Shown: one piece after another, positions 42,961-53,400 of the stretch
How positions within the stretch are numbered: position 1 is the first letter of the stretch
Layout: each line of letters opens with the position of its first letter
NCBI GenBank assembly: GCA_965240325.2
Contig: OZ251232.1
Location: forward strand, 1,488,001-1,552,000
Origin: Rebecca billardiae RCC1528
Lineage: Eukaryota > Haptophyta
DNA length: 64,000 nucleotides
Reading direction: 5' to 3'
The notes under the pieces: generated by a model
Database searches by the model: none
What the model was told of the DNA's origin: nothing
Seen by the model: the letters and a program-made list of their open reading frames with translations, nothing else
Translations under genes and position numbers: made by a program

Positions 42961-44529
42961 ATGCGTCGCATGGCCACCGTGAGCAACATGCCGAAGGAGG
43001 CTGCGCAGGCGGAGGGTCGGCCGTACAAGGGGGGTGCCGGCGTCGACGCGATGAACAACGCGCCGTATGGCTACTGGTCCGCGCGCGTCTTGCGTGCCGC
43101 GCGACGCGCCGCGCCGCGCGACGCTCCTGTCGGCACCGGGCTCACTTGGCCGCGCTGCGCCGCTGCTCGCAGGAAAGAGTCGATGACGACGCTCGACGCG
43201 CGACCGCGCATGCCCTGGATGATGGTGTGCACCTACATCTTCTGGTGCTCGTGCGTGCACGTCTTCGTGCTGCTGATGCGCGACACGACAGAAACCTCGG
43301 ACCTCGACTCAGACGGTCCGGGCAAGATCGTCTACATCCTGGACGCTTGGGTGCTCGGCCTGCTCGGCGCGGCGCTCTCGTTCCTGCTAGTCTTTCGCAC
43401 CAACAACGCGTACGCCCGCTGGTGGGAGGGCCGCATCATCTGGGGAGTCATCACCTTCACGTCGCGTGACCTCGCGCGGCAGGCCACGGCGTACGTGCGC
43501 GACGAGGCGCGTGCGGAGCGCTTCGTGCGCCTCGTCATCAGCTTTTCGATCGTGATGAAGCGGCACCTGCGCGCCGAACGGGAGCTCCCTGAACTTGCGG
43601 ACGTGCTCACGCCCGAGGAGCGCAGAGCCATCACGGGCGCGCAGCACATGGTCGTGTTCACACTCGAGCTGCTCGCGCGCGAGCTGAGCGCGGCGCTGCG
43701 CGCGCAGCAGCTCGGCGAGTTCACCGCGATGACGATCGACCAGAACCTGTCGGTGCTCTCGTCGACGTTGGGGCGGTGCGAGCGCATCCTCACGACGAAG
43801 ATGCCGTTCGCGTACGTCGTGCAGCTGCGCACACTGCTGGGCATCTGGCTGGTGGCCCTGCCGTTCGTCACGCCCGCGTATATCGGGTGGGGCGGCATCG
43901 TCGTGTGCGCCATCGTCGCGTACGCAATCATCGGGCTGGAGACGATCTCGATCGAGATCGAGCAGCCGTTCGGCCACGGTGCGCGCGCGCGCTGGGCGCC
44001 CTCGCGCGCGAGCGCCTACGAGCGCGCGCCCGCTTGGCACGTGCGCGGTGGGTGGCCCATGCCGACCGCGCGCGGTGGGTGGCCCTGCGCGGTGGGTGGC
44101 CCTGCCTCTTCCCCTTGCCCCGGCGCAGAGTACAACGACCTGCCACTGGACAAGTACGCAGACCTCGTGATCAAGCCCAACCTGCTCGCCATCCTCGAGC
44201 GGTATACGCAGGCCAACGCCGCGGCGGGGAGCACCGGCATGGAGCTGGGCGATGGCGTGCGCTCCCGCACCGCCGCTTGCGACAGCCCAGTCAGAGCCAG
44301 CACCACCGATGCCGACGGCGTGCAGGGCGTGGACCAACGCTGCCGTGATCATGGCAGCAGCCCGGCGCACCGCTCTGTGCTGCCAAGAGAACAGGCCGCG
44401 ACGTCGCCCATGCTGCTGCCGAGCAGTGCTGTGCTACAGCCCTTGCCCACGGCGTCGTCGCCTGTACGCCCTGCGGGAGCGTCGCTGAGGCAGTTGCAGA
44501 CGTTGCCGTTGGAGAACATCAGACATTGA
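42961..44529 (+). CDS. Bestrophin-family anion channel
   Basis: Exons 42961-43978 and 44129-44529 (intron of 150 bp, phase 1) give 472 residues. The bestrophin hallmarks are present: an N-terminal membrane segment MPWMMVCTYIFWCSCVHVFV, the RTNNAYARWWEGRIIWGVIT segment (family pattern R-x-N-x-Y-x-R-W-W-E), a third hydrophobic region (PAYIGWGGIVVCAIVAYAII), and after splicing the IEQPFGHEYNDLPLD motif that matches the Ca2+-clasp loop. Algal bestrophins of this type conduct Cl- or HCO3-, several in thylakoids as part of carbon concentration. The N terminus (about 70 residues) is Arg/Ala-rich and may be a targeting sequence or contain an unseen intron. The intron is divisible by three and carries three GCGGTGGGTGGCCC units, so it would be missed by frame alone. 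The last 100 residues are disordered. Confidence 0.85.
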   Translation: MRRMATVSNMPKEAAQAEGRPYKGGAGVDAMNNAPYGYWSARVLRAARRAAPRDAPVGTGLTWPRCAAARRKESMTTLDARPRMPWMMVCTYIFWCSCVHVFVLLMRDTTETSDLDSDGPGKIVYILDAWVLGLLGAALSFLLVFRTNNAYARWWEGRIIWGVITFTSRDLARQATAYVRDEARAERFVRLVISFSIVMKRHLRAERELPELADVLTPEERRAITGAQHMVVFTLELLARELSAALRAQQLGEFTAMTIDQNLSVLSSTLGRCERILTTKMPFAYVVQLRTLLGIWLVALPFVTPAYIGWGGIVVCAIVAYAIIGLETISIEIEQPFGHGARARWAPSRASAYERAPAWHVRGGWPMPTARGGWPCAVGGPASSPCPGAEYNDLPLDKYADLVIKPNLLAILERYTQANAAAGSTGMELGDGVRSRTAACDSPVRASTTDADGVQGVDQRCRDHGSSPAHRSVLPREQAATSPMLLPSSAVLQPLPTASSPVRPAGASLRQLQTLPLENIRH

Positions 44530-44778
44530 TGGCAAGGTCCCGTGTCAGAAGTCTCACGTCGTCATCGTCAGACGGACACCTGGCTGAACAACTGTGAATC
44601 AGGCTGCGCAGATGAGCGCTCGGGCGCGCCGATCAACGGATCATCGACATCGACATCGACGGACCCAGACTGATCAAGACCGACGACGACGGGCGTGCGA
44701 AGTCCCGGGCAGGCGAGATACAATAAAAGCGGATGACCAAGCCAGCACTCCAGCAGCCTCTTGTGGCGCGGAGCCACG

Positions 44779-45843
44779 ATGAGCATCTCCGCGGACGAGG
44801 CGCGCTCGCTGCTGGCGTCGATCGACGGCGCCGCGCCTAAGAAGGGCGTCCCGAAGGTGGAGCGGCTCTGCGGCCTCTGGGCTGGCATGGGCAGTATCCT
44901 CCTCGTCGATGGCCGCGTGGTCGTCAAGCGCGTGACCTTCCCCAAGTCTGATTCCCGCGGCGACGTGCGCAAGATTGAATCGTACCGGCACGAGGCGGCC
45001 TTCTACGCGCGGCATGCGCCCAAGCTGCTGGCACCGCCACACTCGCTCGAGCTGCCGCGCCCGTTGCTTGTGCAGGCCGATGACAAGGGCCTGAGCCTGT
45101 GCATGAGCAGGCTGGATGGCACCCCGCCCGCAGGCGACTTGTCCGACGCGGAGGCGCATGCAGCTGCGCGCTGGCTCGCGACGCTGCACGCGGCGTACTG
45201 GGGGATCACGGAGGAAAAGCTGGACGGGCTGCAACTGCAGGGGACGTACTGGTATCTGGACACCCGTCCGGACGAGCTCGACAGCATGCCGCGGCGCGGG
45301 TGGGAGGCGCGGCTCCGGCTGGCCGCGCGAGCAATCGACCTCAGGCTGAAGCACGACGCCCTGCAGACAGTCGTCCACGGCGACGCGAAGGACGCGAACA
45401 TGCTCTTCTCGCGCGCACCCGGCGGCGAGGTGCGCGCGCAGCTGTGTGACTTCCAGTACTGCGGCCGCGCCCCGCCCTCGAAGGACCTCGCCTACTTCTT
45501 TGCGTGCGCATGTGGCGTCACCGGCAGGCCAGCCGAGGCGACGCTCCTCGAGGCATACCACGCCACGCTGGCGACGGCGCTGCGCGAAAAGGGGGTGCAG
45601 CCGCCGCCGTTGGAGTGGCTGTGCGCGTCGGTCGACGTGGCGTATGCTGACCTCGCGCGCTTCATGTCCGGCTGGGGCTGGTGGGGCCGCGCTGAGCTGA
45701 GCAAGCGCGCGCGCGCCCTGCTGGATGAGCTGGACGGCGGCGCCGCGCCCGGCGAGGGTGAGGCAGCCGAGGCGGCATACGAGCGCGCCATCATGGAGCG
45801 ATACCCACCGGACTATCAGAGTGGCGGCGCCGCTGCCAGCTGA
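44779..45843 (+). CDS. Choline/ecdysteroid kinase-like phosphotransferase
   Basis: A single-exon protein of 354 residues with the aminoglycoside-phosphotransferase fold. The catalytic loop VVHGDAKDANMLF (His-Gly-Asp with downstream Asn) and the metal-binding QLCDFQYCGRAPPSKDLAYF (DFQ in place of DFG) are the CHK/ecdysteroid-kinase pattern. An N-lobe strand, VVVKRVTF, gives the ATP-binding Lys. Such enzymes phosphorylate small hydroxylated metabolites; the substrate is unknown. I start at the ATG at 44779 (GCCACGATGA context). The upstream 6 codons lack an ATG. It is convergent with the PX-SRCR gene, the two stops lying about 250 bp apart. Confidence 0.75.
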   Translation: MSISADEARSLLASIDGAAPKKGVPKVERLCGLWAGMGSILLVDGRVVVKRVTFPKSDSRGDVRKIESYRHEAAFYARHAPKLLAPPHSLELPRPLLVQADDKGLSLCMSRLDGTPPAGDLSDAEAHAAARWLATLHAAYWGITEEKLDGLQLQGTYWYLDTRPDELDSMPRRGWEARLRLAARAIDLRLKHDALQTVVHGDAKDANMLFSRAPGGEVRAQLCDFQYCGRAPPSKDLAYFFACACGVTGRPAEATLLEAYHATLATALREKGVQPPPLEWLCASVDVAYADLARFMSGWGWWGRAELSKRARALLDELDGGAAPGEGEAAEAAYERAIMERYPPDYQSGGAAAS

Positions 45844-46089
45844 CGATGACGAAGCCGATGATTGCTGATGATCATCGTCGCCACATTGCATTGACGACTG
45901 GTCTGGTCCCTGGCCCTGCTTAGTGCTGTGCAGACACGACTGCTCGCGCGTCACGACAACTAGCAGCTTGTCACCGTACTCCGTAGCTCAAGCTGCCGGA
46001 TTCGGAGTCCCGACCTCTGCTGACGGGGAGCAGCGCGATCGCCGCTGCTCGGCGTCGCGCCGCGTGCACGGCACAACGGACGGTCCCGC

Positions 46090-47760
46090 TCACAGCAGCT
46101 CGTGCGCATCGGCCTCAGCGCTCCGGCTGTCGGCCACGCGCATGCGCACGCCAACTGCAGCCACCGCCAGCGCCGCGGCCGCCACTGCTGAGAGCGCGAG
46201 GACGAGCGCCAGCGGCGGCCTCGCGTCCCGCGCGCTACCGCCGTGCGCTGCCGACGCCTCCGCGCGGAGCGAGGGCGCGCACGCCGCGACCGCTGGTGCG
46301 GGCCCGGCGCCGCCCGAGCACTCCAGACCCTGCTCGGTCTCGAGTGAGCATACCGGCTCGGCTGCGGCCGCCGGCGCGTCGCTGCCCTTCTTGGACTTGC
46401 TGGACTTGCTTTTCTTGAGCATGCGCGCGCGCGTCTTGTGCGCGCACGCGGCGAGCGAGGCCTCGCCGCCCTCGCAGCTGAAGTCGTACGCGCTCGAGAC
46501 GGGGTAGGCGTTGGTCGCTGGGCTCGCGAAGACGGCCTGCGCGCGCCGCGCGTACCGTCGGCGTGCGTGCGGAGGGGCGGTGTGAAGGGTGGGCGGGCGG
46601 GCGGGCGGCATGGCTGGCAGCGCCCTCCTCGCTGCGGCGGGGCGCGCGCGGCGCGCGCGCGCACCGACGAGCCGTCGTAGCCCAGCTCGCGGCACGCCGC
46701 GTCCGCCGCACTGGCGGAGAGCGCCGTCCCGCACAGCGTGTGCCATTCGGCGCCCTCGTAGACGAGCACGCTGCCGCTCGGGAAGGCGCTCAGGGCGAGG
46801 CTGCCCTCCGAGGGCGCGCACACGGCTGGGCCGGGGCCGGGGGCGCCGAGCGTGGTGGGTGCGGCGGACGAGTCGCCCTTGGTGGCGCCCGCGCTGACGG
46901 CGATGCCCACGATGGCGAGTGGCACGCAGATGAGCGCGGAGACGAGAGCCCTACTCGTCCGCGGGCGGCGCGCGCGTGTGCGCGCGCGCCGATCGCTGCG
47001 TCAGCGCCCGGCATCGCGGTCGCGCGTGCGCATGACGGCCCACCGCACGTGCGAGGACGCGCGCGCGCGCACGCGCGCAGACACACCATGGCTTCTGCAG
47101 GAGCTGCTTGGGTCCGGTGCCTCCCGCTTTGTGCTCCTCCACCCCCTTGATGGCCAGCTTGACTCGGCCGTCCGCGGACGTCTCGTCGACGTCCAGCCGC
47201 ACGCCAGCCTTGAGCGTGGGCGGCGGGGCCTTGGGCGGGCCGTTGGCTGCGGGCGCGGCGGGCTGGGCCAGCGGCGGCTGTGTGGTGGCTGTCTGCGCGC
47301 CGCCGGCAGCGGCGGCAGTGCCGGCGGCGCCGGCGGCGCCGGCGGCGGCCGCGGCGCCCGCGGCCGCAGCTGCTGCGGGGACCCCCGCTCCCGCGCTCGC
47401 CTCGGGCGGCGCGGCACCGTTGGGCTCGGCCGCCTCGGGCTGCGGCAAGCCGCAGAACTCGTTGAACGGGCCGCGCTCATCGTCGGGCAGGGCGTCGTTG
47501 ATGAATATGAGGTAGTCGTTCAGCGCCTGCTGGCGCTGCTCCAGCGCCGCCGCGTTGTTGATTCTGAAGAGCGACTTGGGCGCGGGGAACTTGGTGCGTG
47601 CGAGCGACGGCGTACTCTCGTGCAGCTGGACGAACTCGGAGTAGCGGTGCTTGGTGAGCGTGACAACATCGCCGAGCTGGTGTTCGACAACGTACACGCG
47701 GTACTCCTTTCCCCCCTCGATCGCCGTCTCCGACTCGACGACGCGCACCGTCGCAGGCAT
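46090..47760 (-). CDS. PX-TM-SRCR-TM membrane protein
   Basis: Exons 47760-47087, 46950-46665 and 46536-46090 (introns of 136 and 128 bp) join to exactly 468 codons plus a stop. The ATG at 47760 sits in a GCCACCATG Kozak context. Residues 1-107 are a PX domain (KHRYSEFVQLHE, KFPAPKSLF, RQQALNDYLIFI), which binds phosphoinositides. A Pro/Ala-rich linker and a short folded segment follow. Exon 1 ends within a Trp codon that completes in exon 2 to give a transmembrane helix WALVSALICVPLAIVGIAVS. Then comes an SRCR-like domain split by intron 2 (GAEWHTLCGTALSASAADAA, CRELGYDGSS, FSCEGGEASLAACAH), a Lys-rich patch, a second helix (LALVLALSAVAAAALAVAAV) and a short tail. The N and C termini would be cytosolic and the SRCR domain luminal or outside. 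If the first intron model is wrong, these are two genes. Confidence 0.65.
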
Positions 47761-50418
47761 GGTGGCAAGCACGCGGGGAACCTCGGGGTCCTGCCGGGAT
47801 TCGTCGTCAGATTTTGGGCTGCACCTCTTCCGCTGCCGCGCACGCCGCACCGTCTTTCAGTTCGGCCCGCCCTCTGATCGATGCCTATTGGCGCAGCCCG
47901 GCATTTACAAAACTGAGCGCCACGCGCTCGGAAGTATGCACACCGGTCGAAAAACGGGCGTCGTCGACTCTCACGAGCGGGCGGTACGTATTTGTTTCGC
48001 GCTTTGGCTGAGTACTGGTACGTGAGTATGGCACGATGCCGGTCCCCCCGCTCCACGAGGTGTTGTTCGCCTCCAGGCGCCCCGCACCCGGCTGGTTGGC
48101 GGCAGGATGGCGATCAAGTGGCGCGTGGCCGACGTGCGGCCCGAGAGAAACGTGACTTGGGCGCCGCGCGCCGCGCTGGCGGGGTGTCCTGGACCCACGC
48201 GCGCCGTCGAACTCCTGGCGCCCGCTTGCGCATCAGGCTAGTCCTCCGCCTGCGAGTAGCCCGCGACGGCGGCCGCCGCGCTCTTTGAGTGGGTTGACCG
48301 CGCCCGAGCCTGCTCGCCGCCGAGCGCAGGGATGAGTTGAGCGCGGCGCGAGGCGGCGATCGCTGTCGGGCGATCGCATGAGCCCATATGGGCCCCATCT
48401 GCCACGGCGCGACCGCTTCAGCATGCGTGTGTGACGTCGGGTAGCAGGTGAGCACTGTCGGCCAGCGTGCCCGCGCGCGCACGCGCGCGCGCACGCAGGG
48501 CTCGACGGGTCGGATGCCGCTCCGTGGCGTCTCGTGACGTCTGCACTACGCAAACTGGCTGGCACGATTGGTCCGCATCTGATCGGTACAGGCAATCGCG
48601 GGCAATAAGCCGGAGCTGTTGACCACAGTTAAGGAACTGGGGTTTGCGGCTATCTGCGGATCTGGCCTAGAAACTGAGACTGGCGATTGGCTGGTTCGCT
48701 ATAAGCATAGTCACACTAAGAAACCGGGACTACGTCGTCGCGGCTGACGAGTGGACAGTGGTCCGCCGAGGCCGCGCGCAGTGCCCGTGGGACGCGGCCC
48801 GCGCGGCCCGCGACTACGAGTACAGGCCAAGGCTTCCCGACTTCTCCTGATGACTGACTCCTGGCCAGTGCACCGCAGCATCCATGCAACATCATGCCAG
48901 ATTTGCTCCAAAATGGCCCAACAGTTTCGTCGGCCTCGCCGGCCGGGCCTAAAGACTCAGCGGGGAGCTCTGCCCCCCTGCGCCCCCCGCGCCTGTGCGG
49001 CGGGCGGACCTAGCTAGCCGTAAGAAACTGAGACTCCGTAGGCGCTCGGGCTACCGAACGGCTAAGAAACCGAGACTAGCCGTGAGATCTCTGACTTATT
49101 ATTGGCCGCGATTGCCTGTAGTCATGTGACGTCTTGCTGATGCCGAGTGTTCGCGACGAGAACTCACTGCGATGAGACAGTGTGGTGACATGATTTGACG
49201 ATATTCACCCACCTATTGCATCAACAGATCAGCGTCGATGCCACGAGTCCACGACAGCTGTCCTGTGAGCAGTGAGTATAAAGCCGTCGATCGGTCGCCA
49301 TATCCGCGGGGCTGAGGCCGTGCCACTGACCAGTCAACGCCGCCATACGCGACTGGCACTCAGTGGCCGACGGACTAGCTAGGAGCCCAGGGCCAGGCCG
49401 ACCGGCGGGCAGGTGTGACTGTGAGGTGACAATTTGTCGAGTCCGTCACTGCTGTCCGCCTGAGTGATTAGTAGAGTGGCATTGTTTACATGTTGTCTGT
49501 ACGCAGGTTAGCTCCGCAATCAATCAGCGGAGCTAACCCTCACTCCTCAGCCACCCTCACTCTCTAATCAATCACCCGCTGCGCACTGAACAGCACCGCT
49601 GGCGTCAGTAGTACCGGTACGAACTGCTGATCCGTAGTGTAATCGGTTCGGCCTGCGATAGTCATAGTGACGGAGTGTGCCGACTCACTCCGGCTGCTCA
49701 CGCGCACGCGGCCTCTAATCATTCCTGACTTCGTTATCCGCCTTCGGAGCGTGTCTGTCTGCTGCACGCGTGGTGGGCCAGGCGCCTACTGCGCAGAATG
49801 CAAGACAGTGGCAGTGTGGTTGAGGTCAATCCGCCGCTCGCAGCGGTCCAAGGCTCGAGCCCGAGGCTGCGTCGAATTCACACTCGAGAGCGTTTCTGGG
49901 GAGAAGGTGCTGGTTCATTAACCGATCTCATCATTTAAGAGGATTACTTACTTGGTTGTGTACGGCAATATCATCGAGGGCTTGCAGGTTTCGTCGGCTT
50001 CGTCGCACTCATATGTTGAAGAGGCTTCTCATCGACCTTTTGTTTGTTTTGGGTGTGTTCTGAAAATGATTGAACCATATGGGTACCTCCGAACCGGCAT
50101 GTACGTCAGATTTGTGCAGTGCGAACACTCTCGAGAAAACCCGTTTTTTGCCGGCGTTCCCATATATATCAGCCGACGTTCGTCAATTAGTAGTAGTAAT
50201 CAGGTTGTTAGCCCTATGATCCCTAGCAACGTCAATAACACTTTTCAAAGGGCGTTTTGCCAATCCTAATCACAACTTTGGGCTCGCCAGATTCTCATCT
50301 CGAACCAGTCGTGATGACTCGCACGTTGCGCCACTAAAAAAGCCCGTCGGCGGGCGGCCGGTCGTGGGCACAGCCCATCTTGCACTGGTCCGAAACCGCG
50401 GCGACGTCGTCGGACGCA
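47761..50418. other. Intergenic stretch of 2.6 kb
   Basis: I see no gene. A short motif AGAAAC(C/T)G(A/G)GACT recurs four times, at about 48669, 48718, 49022 and 49064. An 11-bp hairpin (GGTTAGCTCCG at 49506-49516, complement at 49528-49538) surrounds an 11-bp loop. A minus-strand frame of 67 codons (49564-49767) and a plus-strand frame of 105 codons (49952-50269) have acceptable composition but no recognisable features. The stretch probably includes the promoter regions of the divergent PX-SRCR and channel genes. Confidence 0.5.
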
Positions 50419-53400
50419 ATGGTCGAGGCAAAGGTCACCCCTCTGGCGGTGGAGCCGGCGGTGGAGAGCGACGAGACCTCGACGAGCGACGACGCGACCC
50501 ACCGGTCCCCGCGCGTGGGTGGGCGTGGCCGCGGCAGCAGCATCGCCGCGGCGGCGCGCGGCGCGCGCCGGCTGGTCGACGCCGTGCTCGGGCACAACGA
50601 GGACGAGGACGAGGACGAGGACGGCGCGCCGAGGAAGGGTCAGCCGAAGGCAGCCAAGGCTGTCAAGAGCATCCTCAAGTCGGGCCATGACCACGGCCGG
50701 CGCAAGGGCGCCGACCGCACCGTCAGGTTCCGCACGGTGCTCGCCGGAGATGAAGCCCAGATTGACGACGAGCGCGTGAAGCTGATGCTCGAGGCTGAGC
50801 AGCGCGAGCGGCACGAGCGGCTGATGGGGATGGCGCGGCTGGCGCGCGTGCCCATGCTGACGCTGGAGGAGCTCATGATCCCGCTCCGCCTCGCCTTCCC
50901 CACCGACATTGCGTACTCCGGCGTCGCGGCCACGGTCGACGTGCTCGGCGACCTGTTCGAGCTGTGCTGGATCTACAAGACGATCAAGGAGCAGCCGACG
51001 CTGGAGGAGGCGCGGAAGAAGCTCGAGGCGGCGAGCAAGGACGCGGACGACCCGTCGACCGTCCTCGCCATCTACACGGCCGCGCACGCCGTGCGCGACA
51101 TCGGCACGGTGCTGACGCTGCACTTTGCGCGCGGCGTGTACATCGTCAGCGGCGACGACACGCTGTGGACGCTCGTGCAGGTGGTGCGCGCGGTGCGCGT
51201 GGCCGAGCTCGTCGCGTACGTGCAGCAGATCAACAACGACCTCTCCACCAACGTCAAGTTCCTCGCGGTCTACAAGTTCTCCCTCGTCCTCATCTCCGTG
51301 CCCCACTGGGTGCGCGCCCGCGCGCGCGCGCGCATGCTCGCGCGCCGGCGCCGGCGCCGAGCGCATCAGCATGCGCGCACGCGGCGTGCGCGCCAGCGCC
51401 CGGCGGCTCGCTCACGGCGGCTCGCGCGGCGTGATGCGCGCGCTCGCGCGTGCCGCTCGGCAGGTGGCCTGCATCTGGTGGGCGCTCTCCAGCCGCTGGG
51501 CCGAAGATCCGCTCGACCTGCCCACGTGGCCGGCGCAGATCCCTCATCTCACGCACAACGCCGAGCTCGACCCGGAGCGCGCGTCGCTGATGCAGCAGTA
51601 CCTGATCAGCGTGTACATGGCGTGGATGGGGCTCACGTCGATGGGGTACGGCACGATCATCCTCACGGTCAAGCAGGAGGTGCTCTTCGCCGCGGCCGTC
51701 GCCACGATCCAGATGGTCTTCTACGCGTTCGTGCTCGGCACGCTCTTCCACTATCTCGTGCGCACCGACGAGAACACCGTGCACTACAACGAGCTGATGA
51801 AGGCGGTGGACGAGTACGTGCAGGACCGCAAGCTGCCCAAGGAGCTCGCCGCCAAGATCCGCGCGCACTACGTCTTCCAGCACCGCAAGCTCGCCGCGGG
51901 CACCGACCGCATCAACGGCCAGATGCCGCTCTCGCTCCGGACCGAGGTGGCCGCGCAGCAGCACATGCGGGAGATGGAGGCGACGTGGGTCTTCTGGGCT
52001 TGCACGCCGCAGTTCCTCTCGTACCTCACGCTCCACCTGCGCGAGCGGTACATGATGGTGCGCGCGCGGCGCACCGCGCGCGATGCGCGCGCACCGCCGC
52101 CGCGCACCGCCCTGCGCGCGCGCGCGGTGCCGCGCGGCGCGCTCGGCGCAGCGCTCATGCCGTGCGCGCCGCCGTCCGGCCGCGCCTCGCGCCTGCCACC
52201 CGCGCCCGCCGCGCTCGCCGCCGCCGCCGCGCGTCGCAGCCGAGCCAGACGCTCTTCAAGCGCGGCGACGGCGCGGCCGAGCTCCTCTGGTGCATCGGCG
52301 GCTCGCTGCACGTGTGGAAGGGCGAGCAGCTCATCACCACCGTGCGCTCGGACGTGGGCGCGGGCCAGATCGTCGGCGAGGTCGCCTTCTTCATCGGCAT
52401 CCCGCACCCGTACACGGTGCTCGCGTCGACCAAGGGCGAGGTGACGCTGAGCGTGCTCACCGCGGCCGCGTTCCTCGACATCATCGCGGCGTACCCCGAG
52501 CAGACCGACCACATCCGGCAGAACCTCCTCCGCAAGTACGGCCTCGACAAGAACGGCGCCGACCTCGCGTCGGGCGGCTCGAACGAGCAGATGGATGAGG
52601 ATGAACTGCGTGAGTACGAGGCGCTGCGCGCGACGGTGCGCGCGGCGATCGTCGAGCGCAACGAGGAGCTGTTCTCGCAGATGTCGATGGCGGTGCACCA
52701 GGGCGACGTCGAGACCGTGCGCGCGCTCACCGCGCGCGGCTTCGACCTCGGCGCGCGCTCGTACGACAAGCGCACGCCGCTCCACCTCGCGTGCATGGAG
52801 GGCCACCGCAACGTTGTCAAGGCGCTGTGCGACCTCGGGGCCGACACGACGACGCTCGACCGGTTCGGCGCGTCGCCGTTCGAGAACGCGGTGTCGGCGC
52901 GGCACTCGGCGGTGGCGGACGAGCTCTCGCGCGCGGGCGCGCAGCTCCGCCTCGACCGCCCCGCCTCGTGGATGCACTCCGCCGCCAAGTCGGGCGACAT
53001 GCCGCTGATGACGATGCTCGTCGCGCACGGCGTGCATCTCAACGCCAAGAACTACGACGGGCGCACCGCGCTGCACGTGGCCGCGACGGAGGGGAACACG
53101 CGCGTGGCGGAGTACCTGATCTCGAACATGGCGGACGTGCACACGCGCGACCGCCACGGCCGCTCGCCGCTCGATGACGCCATCATCCTCAACCACCAGC
53201 TCGTCGCGCAGATGCTCGTGCGCGCGTCCGCTCGGCCGGACGAGGCGCACATGGCGTTCATGCTGCGCGACGCGTCGGCCGGGGGCGACGTGGACCGGCT
53301 GCGCTTCCTGCTCACGGTGGGCGCGAGCGTGAACGCGACCGACTACGACAAGCGCACGCCGCTCCACTTCGCCGTCGCCTCGGGCTCCATCTCCACCGCC

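Noticed and set aside
43087-43172. An extra intron near the bestrophin N terminus
   Set aside because: The donor and acceptor look acceptable, but removing 86 bp breaks the frame into MPWMMVCTYIF. I kept the unspliced reading and flagged the N terminus as uncertain.
41683-43260. Minus-strand frame of 525 codons across the foldback element
   Set aside because: It crosses both inverted arms and repeats the same peptide from each. It is produced by the inverted repeat and GC bias, with no protein-like features of its own.
49506-49538. Rho-independent-style terminator
   Set aside because: An 11-bp hairpin is present but without a T run and in a eukaryotic setting. I mention it only as a hairpin.
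50380-50418. Channel start upstream of the ATG at 50419
   Set aside because: The frame is open upstream but has no ATG there. The first ATG is at 50419.
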